DNA of 64,000 nucleotides. Origin: Tuctoria greenei (taxonomy: Eukaryota; Streptophyta; Magnoliopsida; Poales; Poaceae). Below the pieces are notes generated by a model that was given only the letters and a program-made list of their open reading frames with translations, made no database searches and was not told the DNA's origin. The stretch lies in NCBI GenBank assembly GCA_036927565.1, contig JAYESD010000008.1, positions 120,741,498 through 120,805,497 of the forward strand, read 5' to 3'. The translations under genes and the position numbers were made by a program. Below, in pieces: positions 42,339-55,724 of the stretch. The first letter of the stretch is position 1. Every line of letters starts with the position of its first letter.

Positions 42339-43495
42339 GTTGGTACCGCCATACCGGGTACCCTCGCGCAAAAGCTAGAGCCACCTAGGTACCCCGCCTC
42401 TCAGAAGAGGAAGGGTTCGAGGGCGCCACGTGTTCAGAAGACCCGGGCCCATCTGCCCCACAAACGGGGTTCAGGGTACCTGCAAGAGACCCCAAATAAG
42501 AGTTCAGATCCCCCTCGGAGTCGAGCGCCCAAGCAGCCACATGTAAAGCCGGAAAGGATCTCTCTCCCTTATGAGACAGGGCTATGAAGCTACCACATAG
42601 TCCAAGACATCAGACAGGCTAGCTCTTGTATAGGCGGCCTCCGGTGCTGCTATGTATCCCGCAAGACGGGACACGACCTCCTCCGCGGAGATGAGCTCCG
42701 GAGCTTCCATGTGGTCCGCAAGACGGGACCCGACCTCCTCAGCAGAGGTGAGCTCCCGAGCTGCCACGTGGTCCATAAGTCGGGACCTGACCTCCTCCGC
42801 AGAAATGAGGTCCTGAGCTATCACGTAGACCAGCCACTTGCCCTGGATAAAGAGTTGCGGGAGTTAAGAGGGCGGTGCGTCTTGTCCTTGTCAAGGATTG
42901 AAGATACGCGGCTTCCCCAGACACATGGCGCGATGCACGCCTAATGTTAGGTACCGCTACGACCAATCGCACCGCAGTGAATACGTTGCAGGCCTATCCC
43001 ACTCCGCCAAGTGGGTAGCTTACGACAACAAAGACAGTTGGATGGGACATCCCCTGCCATTGTCTGCAATTGCGCATGGGCTACTGACGACTTAGTCAGT
43101 AAAACGATGAGTCTTCAAGGCCGCAGTCAGAGCAAGCTTATGCGAGAAGCCTTATATCTTTAGGATAAGATCGCCCCAGGGGCACCTGTCAGGCCCCGGA
43201 CCCCACTTGTAAGGTGTCCGGCTTTAGCTATAAAAGGCCCAGACCGCCACCGTTACAAAGGACCCAACATCGAATCCCCGATACACACACACGCATTCAC
43301 ACACTAGCAATACAATCCACTGTGGATTAGGGTGTTACGCTCCTTGCAGCCCGAACCACATAAAAACCACCGTATCATATACTCTCATACGCGCGTACAC
43401 TTGATTAAGGCCTATGCCCCGCCAAACAAGAACCTTCGCGGGCTGCTCCTTAGCAGATCCGGGGGAGGTGTCGCATTAACACTTTGACACCCACA
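42339..43495 (+). repeat. LTR (likely 3' LTR) of Tat-like Gypsy element X
   Basis: 1157 bp from TGTTGGTACC to ACACCCACA. TATAAAA at 43229-43235 is followed by ACACACACACGC, a GGGTGTTACGCTCC motif and a short U5, the usual plus-strand layout in grass Gypsy LTRs. Tandem copies of a 53-60 bp unit (ATGTGGTCCGCAAGACGGGA, GACCTCCTC-GCAGA) fill 42640-42820. The integrase of element Y is cut exactly at its right edge (ELSSALW). The left end of X lies outside the window, so its target duplication cannot be checked. Confidence 0.65.
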
Positions 43496-46025
43496 ATGCA
43501 GACGAAAGCTCTTCTATCCAGTTGGCACCATGTTTTTTGAGGTGCTAATATGTGCGTGTCTCGAGTCCCTAGAGTATTTCTGCATTTGCTCTCTCAGCTT
43601 GGCCATTACTTGCTGGGTGAGCTACTGATGCGTAGCTGACTTGTACGCCGAGATCTTTGCAGTACTCTTGGAATGCTGCACTTGTAAATTGGGTTCCATT
43701 GTCAGTTATGACTTTGTTCGGAACTCCAAATCTGGAGACTATGGACTTCAAGAACTTGATAGCAGATTGTCTGTTAATTGTCACAACTGGAGTAGCTTCC
43801 GGCCACTTTGTGAACTTGTCGATGGTGATGTACTGGAACATGTAACCTCCAACGGCTTTTGGGAAAGGTCCCAAAATGTTCATCCCCCACACAGCGAATG
43901 ACCACGTGGGAGATATCATATGCAGTAACTGAGTCGTTGTGTGAATTTAGCTTTGCGTGGAACTGGCATGCTTCACACTTCTTTACCAACTCATCTGCAT
44001 CCGGAGAGCAGTAAGCCTGTAAAAACCATGCTGGAAGGCTTTACCGACCAACGTGTGAGAAGACGTGTGGTACCCGCACTTGCCTCCATGGATTTCTGCG
44101 AAGAGCTCGCGGCCTTATTCCCAGGAAATGCACCTCATTAGAACATTGTTGGCACCATGTCAGTAGAGATCCCCTTCTACCAACATGTATCTTTTTAGCC
44201 AATTTGACAATTCGGTCAACAGAAGCACCGTCTTCAGGAAGGATATTGTCTTTCAAGTAGCTCCAGATCTCTGAGATCAATGCATTGGAGCTAACTTGAG
44301 CTCCTAGATCTTGCATGTTGGGTTGCTCGGAGCTTCCTACGGCGCCTACGATCCTTGGTGGGCGCCATGGTAATAGGGCCACCGAGACCGCCAGCGGGTC
44401 TCGCCCCCATCACTCAGTTCGGCACGTTGAGCGGCAGGTCCTGACAATCTTCTGACAAAAACTCCATCTAGAGCTTGAGCTCCTATTGAAGCCTTCATCG
44501 AAAGATCATCAACTTCAGCATTGTTGAGACGCTGGACATGACAGAGATCCAGGATGTGGAAGTCCTTCCGTAGCTTCTGGACTTCAAGTAGATAGGCAAC
44601 GAGTTGAGGATTGTTGCAATTGCATTCACCTTTTACTTGCTTGATGATGAGTTGCAAATCACCCTTCACCATTAGCTACCTAACGCCATATGATAGCACC
44701 ACCTTGAGTCCATAGAAGAGAGCTTCGTACTCTACCATGTTGTTGGTTGCCTTGAAGTCAAGGTGTACCATGTACTAGACCTTCTCCCCGGTCAGAGCAA
44801 GAAGAAGGATTCCAGCTCAGGCCCCCTTCTTTTGCATGGAGTCATCGATGAAGAGTATCCAGTGAGGCTTAGTGAAGACCGGGACCTTAGGGTCCGCCTT
44901 TTTCTCTTTGAGGCCCCATGGCGTTGATGAAGAAGAAGTCCACTCCGCCATGAAGTCAGCCAACGCGTGACTCTTGATAGCATGTCAAGGTAGGAATTCG
45001 AGGTTGAATTCTGCCAGCTCCGTAACCCACTTGGAAATATTTCCAGTTGAATTTCTATTATGCAATATAGCACGCAATGAAAAGGTAGTTACCACTGATA
45101 TTTTGTGGGCTTGGAAGTAGTGACGTATCTTCCTTGAGGCAATAAGGACTGTATATATCAGCTTATGCACCTCAACGTAGCGAGTTTTGGCGTCATGTAG
45201 CACTTCACTTATGAAGTACACTGGCCACTGGACGGTCTAGACCCTCCCGGAGGGGCCCAGAGTTTCTTCTTCATCCACCTGAACCCTCCTAGAGGGGTCC
45301 ATAACTTCTTCTTCATCAGTCTGGCTCCTCCCGGAGGGGTCCAAACCTTGTTCTTCATCAGCCCGAACCTCTCCAAATGGGTCCGAACCTTGTTCTTGTA
45401 TTGTAGGAACCCACCCGACTGAGAGAGGTCGATCCTCAGGCCTCTTGCCTTTAGGATCCGTGCTTGGGGGCTAGGATCCAGACTCGCCTTCAGGTAGCTC
45501 CGGACCCTCCCGGGGGGGGGGGGGGGTCTAAGCTCCTGAGCTGAAGATGGCTCTAGTCTCTCCGCGACCAGGACCATGCTGACAAACTTCATAGTTGCCG
45601 AAATGTAAAGCAGAAGAGGCACATCAGGTTTCGGAGCTACTAGAATTAGTAGTGTGGTGATGATTTGTTTGAGCTCTTGGAATGCCTTTTCTGCTTCTTC
45701 AAACTAGTGGAATGGCCCAGACTTCCTCAATAGCTTTAAGAAGGGAAGCACCCGCTCCACCAGTCTTAAAATGAACTAGTTGAGCGTAGCTAAACACCCA
45801 GTTAGCTTCTGGACGTCCTTGACACGGGCTGGGGGCCGCATCTCTTCAATGGACCTAATTTTGGCCGGATTTGCCTCAATTCCTCAGTGAGTCACCAAGA
45901 AATCGAGGAACTTTCTGGAGTTAACCCCGAAGACACACTTGTCCGGGTTGAGCTTCGTGTGCGTTAGGTGCAACTTGTCAAAGACAGCTTGCAGGTTGCC
46001 CCTTCTTTTATAGACGGGAGTAGAC
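43496..46025 (-). pseudogene. Pol fragment of Tat-like Gypsy element Y: RT end, RNase H, second RNase H, integrase
   Basis: Minus-strand order from 46025: end of reverse transcriptase (LHLTHTKLNPDKCVFGVNS, GIEANPAKIRSIEEMRPPAR, DVQKLTGCLATLN), RNase H (ISEVLHDAKTRYVEVHKL, SRKIRHYFQAH, KWVTELAEFNLEF), a second RNase H (FKATNNMVEYEALFYGLKVV, GDLQLIIKQVKGECNC, LCHVQRLNNAEVDDLS) and integrase (VITDNGTQF, HPASNGQAERAN). The second RNase H marks the Tat lineage. Many stops occur. The first integrase Asp (WG-D) is Asn in WGMNILGPF. The fragment is cut on the right near 46025 and on the left by element X. Confidence 0.82.
45241..45400 (-). repeat. 42 bp in-frame tandem repeat inside Y RNase H linker
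   Basis: TCTTCATC recurs at 42 bp steps (TCATC at 45271, 45313, 45355). The unit encodes 14 residues like MKKKLWTPLGGFRW on the minus strand. It lies between VLVAERL and ISEVLHDAKTRY, which are normally nearly adjacent. A poly-G run of 14 (about 45511-45524) lies in the same insert. Confidence 0.8.
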
Positions 46026-46196
46026 CTTCTGCATCCTAGCTAGTTCTCGCCTTCCTCATATGGGAGGCGAGTTCATATATATTCATTGCTATCCATTTTG
46101 ATCCTCGGGGCAAGGTTGGGCTATGGCGCCTGCAGATGCCACGTCTACCTCGTCCGGTCACCTGAAGCTCCTTGTCAGTGCCTCGGTGATGACGGT
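46026..46196. other. Unassigned junction sequence
   Basis: Short stretch between the Y pol fragment and the next LTR. No motif recognised. Confidence 0.4.
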
Positions 46197-47236
46197 TGTT
46201 ATATACCAATTTCACCCATCAATATAACTCAATTATGTGAAGAATATGCCATTTCTTTCACACATCATATTTCTATGTGACCTATTTCCACTTGCCCTTG
46301 GAAAAATAGTGCATTCAGATTTTTATACAAGAAGGTGAAAGAGGAGGAACAATCCTAAAAAGTAGCATCCCGACCAATCAGGCGATGACACGTGGCATCA
46401 CATGGACCAAATGGCCCACAAAAAAACATATCCGAAGAGATCCAACAGTGTATCACCCATATCAGTCAATAGGACCCACCTAGATGTCACCCTGAGGAAG
46501 CACAAACGGAGTGGTGAAAAGACCAGGTCTGCTAAACAAGTGGTTCGACCGACCTGTTCCAGACGCCAAACACGGTCAACTTCCACGTGTCGAATTCCTG
46601 TGGTACCCTAATAACGATGAAGGCCGATTCACGCGCTTTTGGTGGCGGGAACCGATCCTTCTCCAGCTATAAGAAGGACCCCTACCCCTCACTTCAACAC
46701 ACATCACTTGAGTATCATTCTATTTTATGCACTACTTTTCTTAGTCCTTAGAGAAGTTAGGTTGTAGAGAGGAGAGTCTCTACTCCCATATCCAAATTTG
46801 GAAATAGTAGAGGGAGTCTCTCTTCCTAATTCCAAATTAGAATACCCGTGCCTGATGTGTTGAACAACTTAGCATAAAGATTCACCATTGACATGCTAAT
46901 TAGTATCTAACTTAGGCTATGATTATGTATACTAGAAGCATTGTAGGAGCAACTCACCAACTCTTAGACTAATCTTCATAAGGACCCATTTACCCTTTAG
47001 AATAGAATGCTTAGGTGTGTGTCACACTATCCATATTATCAACTTACCCCTGTTATGATAATTGATTAGTATCCCATAGCTTGATCATAAGAGTAGTGTG
47101 TAATTTACTCTATTACCTTCCTTTTGGATAAATACATGGGAATACTCATGGGTGAAATGCTACAATGGTATCTTCCGTATGCTTGCGGTTCTCATCTCTT
47201 ACCATAGATGATATGTTGTGTTAAGAAATACCTACA
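46197..47236 (+). repeat. 5' LTR of an Athila-like Gypsy element
   Basis: About 1.04 kb from TGTTATATACC to ACCTACA (the right edge may be at 47240). A TATAAG box at 46668-46673 is followed by CCCCTACCCCTCACTTCAAC and a long U5. A tRNA-Asp-type primer site follows at 47245. The second LTR is not in the window. Confidence 0.7.
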
Positions 47237-47244
47237 AGCATTTC

Positions 47245-47262
47245 TGGCGTCGTTGTCGGGGA
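47245..47262 (+). other. Primer-binding site, tRNA-Asp type
   Basis: TGGCGTCGTTGTCGGGGA differs at two positions from TGGCGCCGTTGCCGGGGA, the site used by Athila-type and related grass elements. Confidence 0.75.
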
Positions 47263-47371
47263 AGGCAAAGGATGTGAAGGATAGCTATCACTTGTGATTA
47301 AGCTTTAGATACTAATAGTTATTAGACATGATTATCCTTTTTTTGATTTCTCCTTTTTTGTGAAAACAGGG

Positions 47372-47925
47372 TAGTGTTGGATAACCCATTTCATGGGATG
47401 GCCAACGAGGATGCAATTGCTCAACTGCAAGATGATTCAAGGCGTAGCTCAACAAATTTCCGCTGGACAACACCATTGCCTTTCACGGAAGAATTCTAGC
47501 TTCTAGAAGGAGCCAAGGATATCTATCCGCAAGCTTGGGGGAGGCTCCAAGAGTTCTTCTTGGTTTGCCTCCATCATAGGATGGATTGTTGGCTCTTCAT
47601 CCAACACTCATAACATGGGTTGGCTTCACCAATCCATGACCACATTCATGCTGGAGCTGAAGGAGCCCTATTCTCATTCATCATGGATGATAATATGGTC
47701 TCTACTCAAGGAGTGCATTGAAGAATGCTCTAGTTCCTTAGCTTAGGATGCACACCATTTAGCAAGGTGGACACGCTAGCTATGGAACTACACTTCTCAT
47801 TGATGTATCATGAGGACCAAGCCAATGGAGAAGTGTTTGGGATGATCAAAGTCATGGATATTCACATGATTTGTAAAATTCATGTCAACATGGGACACAT
47901 GGGGAATTATTTTCCTAAGACCCAT
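47372..47925 (+). pseudogene. gag remnant of the Athila-like element
   Basis: DNPFHGMANEDAIAQLQDD then, after missing sequence, LLEGAKDIYPQAWGRLQEFF and CLHHRMDCWLFIQHS, corresponding to the Retrotrans_gag segment (normally E-L-Y-A-W-RFK-L---CPHHG---W). HAGAEGALFSFIMDDN matches the following part. Several stops and an internal deletion are evident. The copy is cut at 47926 by the next LTR. Confidence 0.65.
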
Positions 47926-50900
47926 TGTGACACCCGGTTCCGAAAAATAAACCAAGTGCAGTGTATGTGTGCTCAGCATGTTGCTTTGCACATAGACATC
48001 AACATCACAAACGGTAAACAGAAATAACCATGTCACGAATAGTATAAATTTCTTGATTATACTGCGGCAAAAAAATAATCTAGCGTAGGCGACTCTAACT
48101 CCACGGGCAACCGACGGTAGTACGCACGCCTAGTACTCCACATTGTCTTCCAAAATATCTCTTGTTGCTGAATAATCGTGGGAATAGCAAGGGTGAGAAC
48201 ATGTCGTACTCGGCAAGTGTGAGAAAGAATGACATGTATCTAAAAAGAAGGACAGAAACAAATGGTTCATTGCAGCAAGCTAGTTTTAGTTTGCAAACAT
48301 ATAAAAGCGTCTTACAATGCCTAGGTGTGTTTAAATACCATCATAACTCAAGTAATTATCATATCACGTATCTAACATCCTCATTTATCATCATAATTCA
48401 TTTATAACTACACAACAATTAATATCATAATTATATTCCAATTTCATAACCAACCATGCTCATATGACATAACCAAACCATACGCAATTGACATACCCGA
48501 TCCATCCCAAACTAAGTTCATTCTCTAACCATGTAAGTTGTCTAGGTGCTCATGACCGAGAGCACGGCTATCATGATAGTTTTTAACACTCTGCAGCGGT
48601 GGTGCTCGTGACCGGGAGTGCGGCTATCATGATAGTTTTTAACACTCTGCAAAGGTTTTACCACTTGACCCACAAGTTCGTGATTTCATCAAGGACCTAA
48701 AGAACCTCCATTACGCCAAATACACTACCGTTGGTATGACCAAGAGATCACAAAATAGCCTTTATAAAGGGACTACCAGCATGCGCATACCCGCTAAGGT
48801 TTCACCGGAGGTGATGTCTCACAACTAAGCACATCCATCGAAGGGCCCCCTCTTGTGCCGTTCCGATCCCACGGTAGTCCCGCCACTATTGCAAAATCAA
48901 CCGAATGCCATTTCCTGCTCCCCCAAATGATCCAAACAATGCTAGCAATACACCTAATTAATTGGTTAAGTCGCGCCCATACTTCGTCTTGTGGTAGCAC
49001 TGCCGTCCTGTCATATATTTGAGTGAACCGGTCCTTAGATCTAAGGCAAGCGAAACCACCATACCATCCAACCCATTCCACAAAATCATGCTTGCTTAGA
49101 TCAACTAAGTTCCATGTTGATTAAATAGTCACCATCCCATTACCATCATCAATCCTCATAATTGAAGTTATTAAGCATGTTAATTAGGTTACCCACAACC
49201 CATGTAGCGATGCGGCACAAAAGAGAAAAATACCTATACCCGACTCGTCATGTATAACCCGGCGACAAGGAGTGGCATACAATCACTAGTAAACTCTCCT
49301 ACCATGAGTTTTCCATCAAGTTGACATAAGCAATTTCGCAAACAAAACATTTAAAAACATATATTCAATACGTTCAAGGACACTTGCCTTTATGTTCAGC
49401 TATTCGATGGTCAAGCAAATCAAAGTCCTGCACATGAAGATCCTCAATATTCCTTCTCGATCGTAACTTCTTGAGTGTACTCATCTACTCGTAATCAAGC
49501 ACATATACATACAAACAATACACAACAAATGCATTGCAACCAATACAAATCAATATGAGCTGACATGAATACATGTGAATAATTTATTATGATGATTAAT
49601 AACTTATTACATGTGTTTCATATTTATTAACAATTATTTAAGCAAGTTTGAGATTAATAACTTTATGTTCAACATTAAGATAATTACTATATGATATTAA
49701 ATAAGCTGAGAATAGTATTAGTAGTTACCTGTGCGTTTGAGCAAATTTTAGAATAGATCACGGTGGTTCTGTGGGTATTATGGCTGCTAAAAAATAAACT
49801 CTAAACATCATTTAATATGAGTATTTGATCAATTATTGTTGTTTAGATCTAAATCGTAATATATATCGTGTGCGTGACTAGTCTCGACGGCTAAGAAATG
49901 GCGGTGTGGCATGTTTCTACGAGATCTAGGGTTTCATTGACAAAGTCGATGATGACGAGGTATTGAGAAGAAAACGACGGCAACGTAGCAATCTCCCTCA
50001 AAAAACAGCGACCTGCGACGATCTGCGGTGGAATGGTAATTTATCCCTTTTCTTCCTTGTCGTGCCCTTTTCGTTCAGGTTGCAGCAGCTAGGGCTTTTC
50101 CTTCGGTCTCTGGCGGCTGCGTACGTGCGCAAGGCAACGGTGTTTTTTTGTTTCTGTAGGCAAGGGTCACGGGGAGACCACGTTGGCTTAAAAAGGGCGC
50201 GGCCAGAGACGTACGGACTTGGAGTCCCGATCAGCCTCGATGGCAAGCGTGCAGGTGGGAGTCCACCTCGGGTGTGAGCGCCCTTGGACTCGGTGGCCAG
50301 GCGTCTCGGCTCGTTTCCAAGCCTATGCGGCCAGGCTGAGTTGACCGTTTTTTTTTCGCTTTCCCCTTTTTTTGTTTTCTTTATTTTTTTCACATGGTGG
50401 TGGCCAGGGTTTTTTCACGAAAGGTTACGTGGGAAGGGGCGGTGCCTCTTTTTCTTTTTCATAGGAGCGAGCCCTGGTCTGGAGTCCCGATGGACTCGGC
50501 TGGCGTATGCGGCCAGGTCTCTGGCCAGTTGACTTTTCATTTTTTTTCTTTAATTTTCTCGCCAGTCGGTGTTTTTTTTTTGCTTCTTTGTGCGGCCAGG
50601 CTCTGAGCGGCCACAATTTTGGCATGGTTGACTTTTTTCTTTTATTCTTTGTTTTCTTTTCTCTTTTTTCTTTATTATTTACTAATTCTTATTCTTTTTG
50701 TTTATTATTTATTTAGTACTATTTTTCTATCTGTTTATTATTTATATCTCCTTTTTATATACTTAGTTTTTATTATCTTTTCTATACCAATTATTTATTA
50801 TTTGCATATATATTATTTTTATTTTTATTTACTTTGTTATATTTATATATTCTTTTATTTTCTTTCTTTATAATTTGTTATTTATTTATTTATTATTGAT

Positions 50901-51237
50901 TTGTTTATTTATTTATTTAGATATTCTGTTTACATATATTTTGTTATTTATTTATTCATACCTATTTTATTTTTTACATTTTTTAATATTAAGAAATTTT
51001 TTTGTTTCTTCCATATTAAATTTTTCTTTCCTTTTATTTATTTTACTTCATCTTCATTATGGCAAATAAATTAATTTTAGTGTATTTATTTTGATAATTA
51101 ATTTCCAATACTTGAGGATTAATGCAAATGCAAGATGAGATGCATTTATTTTATAAAAATAATTTCTTTCTATTATTACACTATAAATTCTAATTTAAAT
51201 TTTTAATTTGCCAAAACTTGAAATTTGGGGTGTCACA
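47926..51237 (-). repeat. 3.3 kb LTR (3' LTR) of a Tekay/Del-like noncoding element
   Basis: TGTGACACCC and GGGTGTCACA ends. It is colinear with 52480-55724. Orientation is minus, from the primer site at 52464-52477 and the purine-rich TTCTAGGGCGAGATTT on the minus strand just outside it. 50640-51000 is a TTTATTT-rich low-complexity tract, so the Phe/Ile/Tyr frames there are not genes. The LTR-like CRM/Del TGTGACACC end supports the chromoviral Tekay assignment. Confidence 0.8.
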
Positions 51238-52479
51238 ATTCTAACCCAATTAAAATAAATCTCGCCCTAGAAATTTGGATGGATCGAAGAAGTGGTATGG
51301 AAATAAAATTATAAATTCATTTTAAATTTGAATTAGTCAAATTTTGAAAATTGGAGATGTTACAATCTACACACTTAAAAGGAATCTCACACTCGAGATT
51401 CGAACAGATTATAAGAGATGAGGGAACTTCATAGTGCCTTCATACTCCCATGTACCTTCGCTCGAAATAGCGAATCTTCTAGTTGTCCATCTTCTATTGA
51501 AGCAGAGGTCGAACGAGGTAGAAAAGAGATAGAAGGAATCCCCAACTATATGCATCAAGGTTTACGATCGTAAATAATGCTTTATTTATATAATGGATGA
51601 TGATGTGGATAGATGCCAAAACATTCCACGACGCACATACAAAGCAAGCAAACATACAATCAAAACACCACACTTAATCAAAATACTAACAAACTAATCG
51701 TTTATTACATTTTCTAAGGGTAGGCTTAAGTCATAATTACAAGACATGACAATTTTGTGTCTACGACTAAAGATGGGATCATCGTCTTCTTTAGGTTAGA
51801 AACGGTTGGTCTTCCATACTAAGCTTCTCCGTATGAAGTGCGTCTTTGAAGGTCTTCTCCTTGAGATTCTTCTCCTTTCAAGTTCTTAGAAATGCGAGTG
51901 TGGTCATCTAAGTTTTTCGCGAAAGAAGTTTGTTAGATATGAAAGGAGGAAAAGAAATAAGTCAATATAAGAAAGAGAATGGGAAACCTTAGAAGAATGG
52001 TTTTCACAAATAAATCATACATCCTTAACAGAGAATCATTAGGGATGAGGTGAAATATAGTTTGAAGGTTGCAACAGCAATTAATAGAAAAGAAAGAGAG
52101 CGCACAGCAGCAATAGAGAGGGAAAAAGAGGAAAATTGCAGCAGCAAGCAGGACAAATAATCAAAATAATGCAACAGCACAATATATTTCTTTTTACAGG
52201 AAACTTTAGCAGAGGCAGTGTGCAAAACGCAGCAGCAAACACATTTAAAACGCGGCTGAAGTAAAAGGTAAAACGCGGCAGCAAGCATGTCAAAACATAG
52301 CTGAATTTGCAATAAAACACAGCAGTAAACAACATTTTATAGTGACTGAATTGTTAGAAATAATTCCTGCAGCAACAAAATTTGAAAAGTAACTTTTAAA
52401 AAAATATTTTTTATGTGTTTTGCGGTGTCCATTCTACCTAGGATTGCGTCCTACGGTCGACACGGCCCTGATACCAATT
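51238..52479 (-). mobile_element. Internal domain without coding capacity, 1.24 kb
   Basis: Lies between two 3.3 kb LTRs. It contains a primer site at one end and a purine tract at the other but no gag or pol motif. It has repeated GCAGCA tracts (52070-52370). It is thus either a heavily deleted element or a nonautonomous family. Confidence 0.72.
52464..52477 (-). other. Primer-binding site on the minus strand, initiator tRNA-Met type
   Basis: Minus-strand TTGGTATCAGGGCC two bases inside the LTR end; consensus TGGTATCAGAGC with one change. This fixes the element orientation. Confidence 0.75.
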
Positions 52480-55400
52480 TGTCACACCCGGTTCCGAAAA
52501 ATGAACTAAGTGCAGTGTATGTGTGCCCAGAATGTTGTTTCACACATACACATCAACATCATAAATGGTAAACAAAAATAACTTTGTCACGAATAGTATA
52601 AATACCTTGATTCTATTGTAGCAAAAAAATAATCTACTGTAGCCGACTCCAACTCCACAGGCAACCGACGGTAGTATGCACGCCTTGTACTCCATATTGT
52701 CTTTTAAAATATATCTTATAGCTTAATTAATTGTGAGAATAGCAAGAGTGAGCACATATCGTACTCAACAAGTGTGGAAAAGTATGTCATGTAGCTAAAA
52801 ACAAGGGCAAAAACAAATGGTTCATTGCAGCAAGCTAGTTTTAGTTCGCAAACATATAAAAGCATCCTACAATGTCTAGGTGTGTTTAAATCCTATCAGA
52901 ACCCAAGTAATTATCATATCACATATCCAACATCATCAGTTATCATCATAATTCATTTATAACCAGATAACAATTAGTAATATAATTATATTCCAATTTC
53001 ATAACTTCTCATAACCAACAATGCTCATATGACATAATCAAACCATATTCAATTGACAAACCCAACCTATCCCAAACCAAGTTCATTCTCTAATCAAGGA
53101 TGGTTACCAGGTGCTCCTGACCGGTACCACGACTATCATGATAATTTTTACACTCTACAGAGGTTGTATCACTTTACCTACAAGTTCATAATTTCGTCAC
53201 CCGTCAACGACTAAATAACCTCCATTACGCCAAATACACTACCTTTGGTGTATGGCCAAGAGATCACAAAATAGACTTTACAAAGAGACTACAAGCATGT
53301 GCATACCCACTAAGGTTTCACCGAAGGTGATGTCTCACAACTGAGCACATCCATCGAAGGGCTCCCTCTTGTGCCGTTCAGATCCCAGGGCAGTCTCGTC
53401 ACTGTTGCAAACCCAACTGACTCTCATTCCCCGCTCCCCCAAATGAGTCAAACAATGCTGATAATACACCTAATTAATTGGCTAAGTCGCACTCATACTT
53501 GGTCTTGTGGTGGCAGTGACGTCCTGTCATATATTTGTGTGAACCGGCCCTTAGATCTAAGGCAAGAGAAAGCACATACCATCCAACCCATTTCACAAAA
53601 TCATGCTTTCTTAGATCACCTAAGTTCCTTGTTGCTTAAATTGTCACCATCCCATTACCATCATCAATCCTCATGATTGAAGTTATTAAGCATGTTAATT
53701 AGGTTACCCACAACCCATGTAGTGATGCGGCGCAAAAGAGAAAAATACTCATACAAGACTCATCATGTATAACCCGGCGACAAGAAGTGGCATACAATCA
53801 CTAGTAAACTCCTACCATGAGTTTTTCATCAAGTTGACACAAATATGCAATTTTTGCAAACAAAACATTTAAAAACATAGGTTCAATATGTTCAAAGGCA
53901 CTTGCCTTTATGTTCCGCTATTCTATGGTCAAGCAAATCAAAGTCCTGCACATGAAGATCTTCGAATATTCACTTCTCGATCGTAAGCGTACTCGTCTAC
54001 TCGTAATCAAGCATATACACATACAAACAATACACAACAAATGCATTGCAACCAATACAAATCAATATGAGATGACATGAATGCACGTGAATAATTTATT
54101 ATGATGATTAATAATTGATTACATATGTTTCATATTTATTAACAATTATTTAAGCAAGTTTGAGATTAGTAACATTAAGTTCAGCATTAAAATAATTACT
54201 ATACGGTATTATATAAGCTGAAAATAGTATTAGTAGTTACCTATGTGTTTGAGAAAATTTTAGAATAGATCACGATGGTTTTGTTGGCATTATGGCTGCT
54301 GAAAAATAAATTCTAAACATCATCTAATATGAGTATTTGATCAATCATTGTTGTTTAGATCTAAATCGTAAAACCTATCGTGTGTGTGTGGTTAGTCTCG
54401 ATGGCCATGATATGGCGGCGTGTCATGTGTCTACAGAATTTTGACAAAGTCGACGACGACGAGGTATTGAGAAGAAAACGGCGACAACGTAACAATCTCC
54501 GGCAAAAAACAGCAACGATCTCCAATGGAACGGTGATTTCGCCCTTTTCTTCCTTCTCGTGCCCTTTTTGTTCACGTGGTAGCAGCTAGGCCTTTTCCTT
54601 CGTTCCCTGGCGGCTGCATACGTGCGCAAGGCAGCAGTGTTTTTTTTTTTTTGTTTCCGTAGGCAAGGGTCACGGGGAGAACACAGTGGCTTATAAAGGG
54701 CGCGGCAAGAGGCGTACGGGACTTGGAGTCCCGATCAGCCTGGGTGGCAAGCGCGCGGGCGGGAGTCTACCTCAGGTGCGGAGCGCCCTTGGCCTCGGTG
54801 GGCAGGCGGCTCGGCTCGGTTCCAGGCCTGTGCGGCTAGGCTGAGTTGATTTTTTTTTCGCGTACCCTTTTTTTTCTTTACTTCTTATTTTTACATGGTG
54901 GTGGCCAGGATTTTTTCACGGTAGGTTACGTGGGAAGGGGCGGTGCCTCTTTTTTTTCGTAGGAGCGAGCCCTGGTCTGGAGTCCCGATGGACTCGGCTA
55001 GTGGGTGCGGCCAGGTCTCTGGCAAGTTGACTTTTCTTTTTTTTTTTAATTTTCTGGGCGGTAGGTGGTTCATTTTTCTTTTTTTTTTCTTCTTTGTGCG
55101 GTTAGGCTCTGAGCGGCCACGATTTTGGCATGGTTGAATTTTTTCTTTTATTATTTTTTTATTTTTGTTTTTTATTTATTTTTACTAATTATTATTATTA
55201 TTATTTATTATTTATTTATTACTATTTTTCTATTTGTTTATTACGTATATCTCCTTTTATATACTTATTTTTATTATCTTTTATATACCTATTATTTATT
55301 CTTTTCATATCTATTCTTTTATTTTTATTTTTATTTACTTTGTTATATTTATATCTTATTTTATTTTCTTTCTTTATCATTTGTTATTTATGTATTTATA

Positions 55401-55724
55401 TGTTTATTATTTCTTTGTTTGTTTCTTTATTTATTAAATTTTCTGTTTACATATAATTTGTTATTTATTTGTTCATACCTATTTTATTTTTTTAATTTTT
55501 TAATATTAATAATTTTTTGTTTCTTCCATACTAAATTTTTCATATTCATTATGGCAAATAAATTACTTTTAGTGTATTTATTTTGATAATTAATTTTCAA
55601 TATTTGAGGATGAATGCAAATGCAAGATGAGATGCATTTATTTTATAAAAATAATTTCTTTCTTACACTATACATTCTAATTTAAATTTTTAATTTTCCA
55701 AAACTCAAAAATTGGGGTGTCACA
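52480..55724 (-). repeat. Second 3.2 kb LTR of the Tekay/Del-like element
   Basis: Colinear with 47926-51237 (TGTCACACCCGGTTCCG at the left, TTGGGGTGTCACA at the right). Differences are mostly short indels and point changes. Confidence 0.82.

Noticed and set aside
42339..43495. Reading this LTR as the minus-strand 5' LTR of the element carrying the PF04195 frame
   Set aside because: TATAAAA, leader and U5-like order all fit the plus strand, and the minus-strand sequence left of 42339 is a poor primer site. The alternative is kept open as a test.
50619..51069. Phe/Tyr/Ile-rich membrane-like frames, also 55125-55586
   Set aside because: T-rich low-complexity sequence inside the long LTRs. The two LTR copies do not keep the same reading frame.
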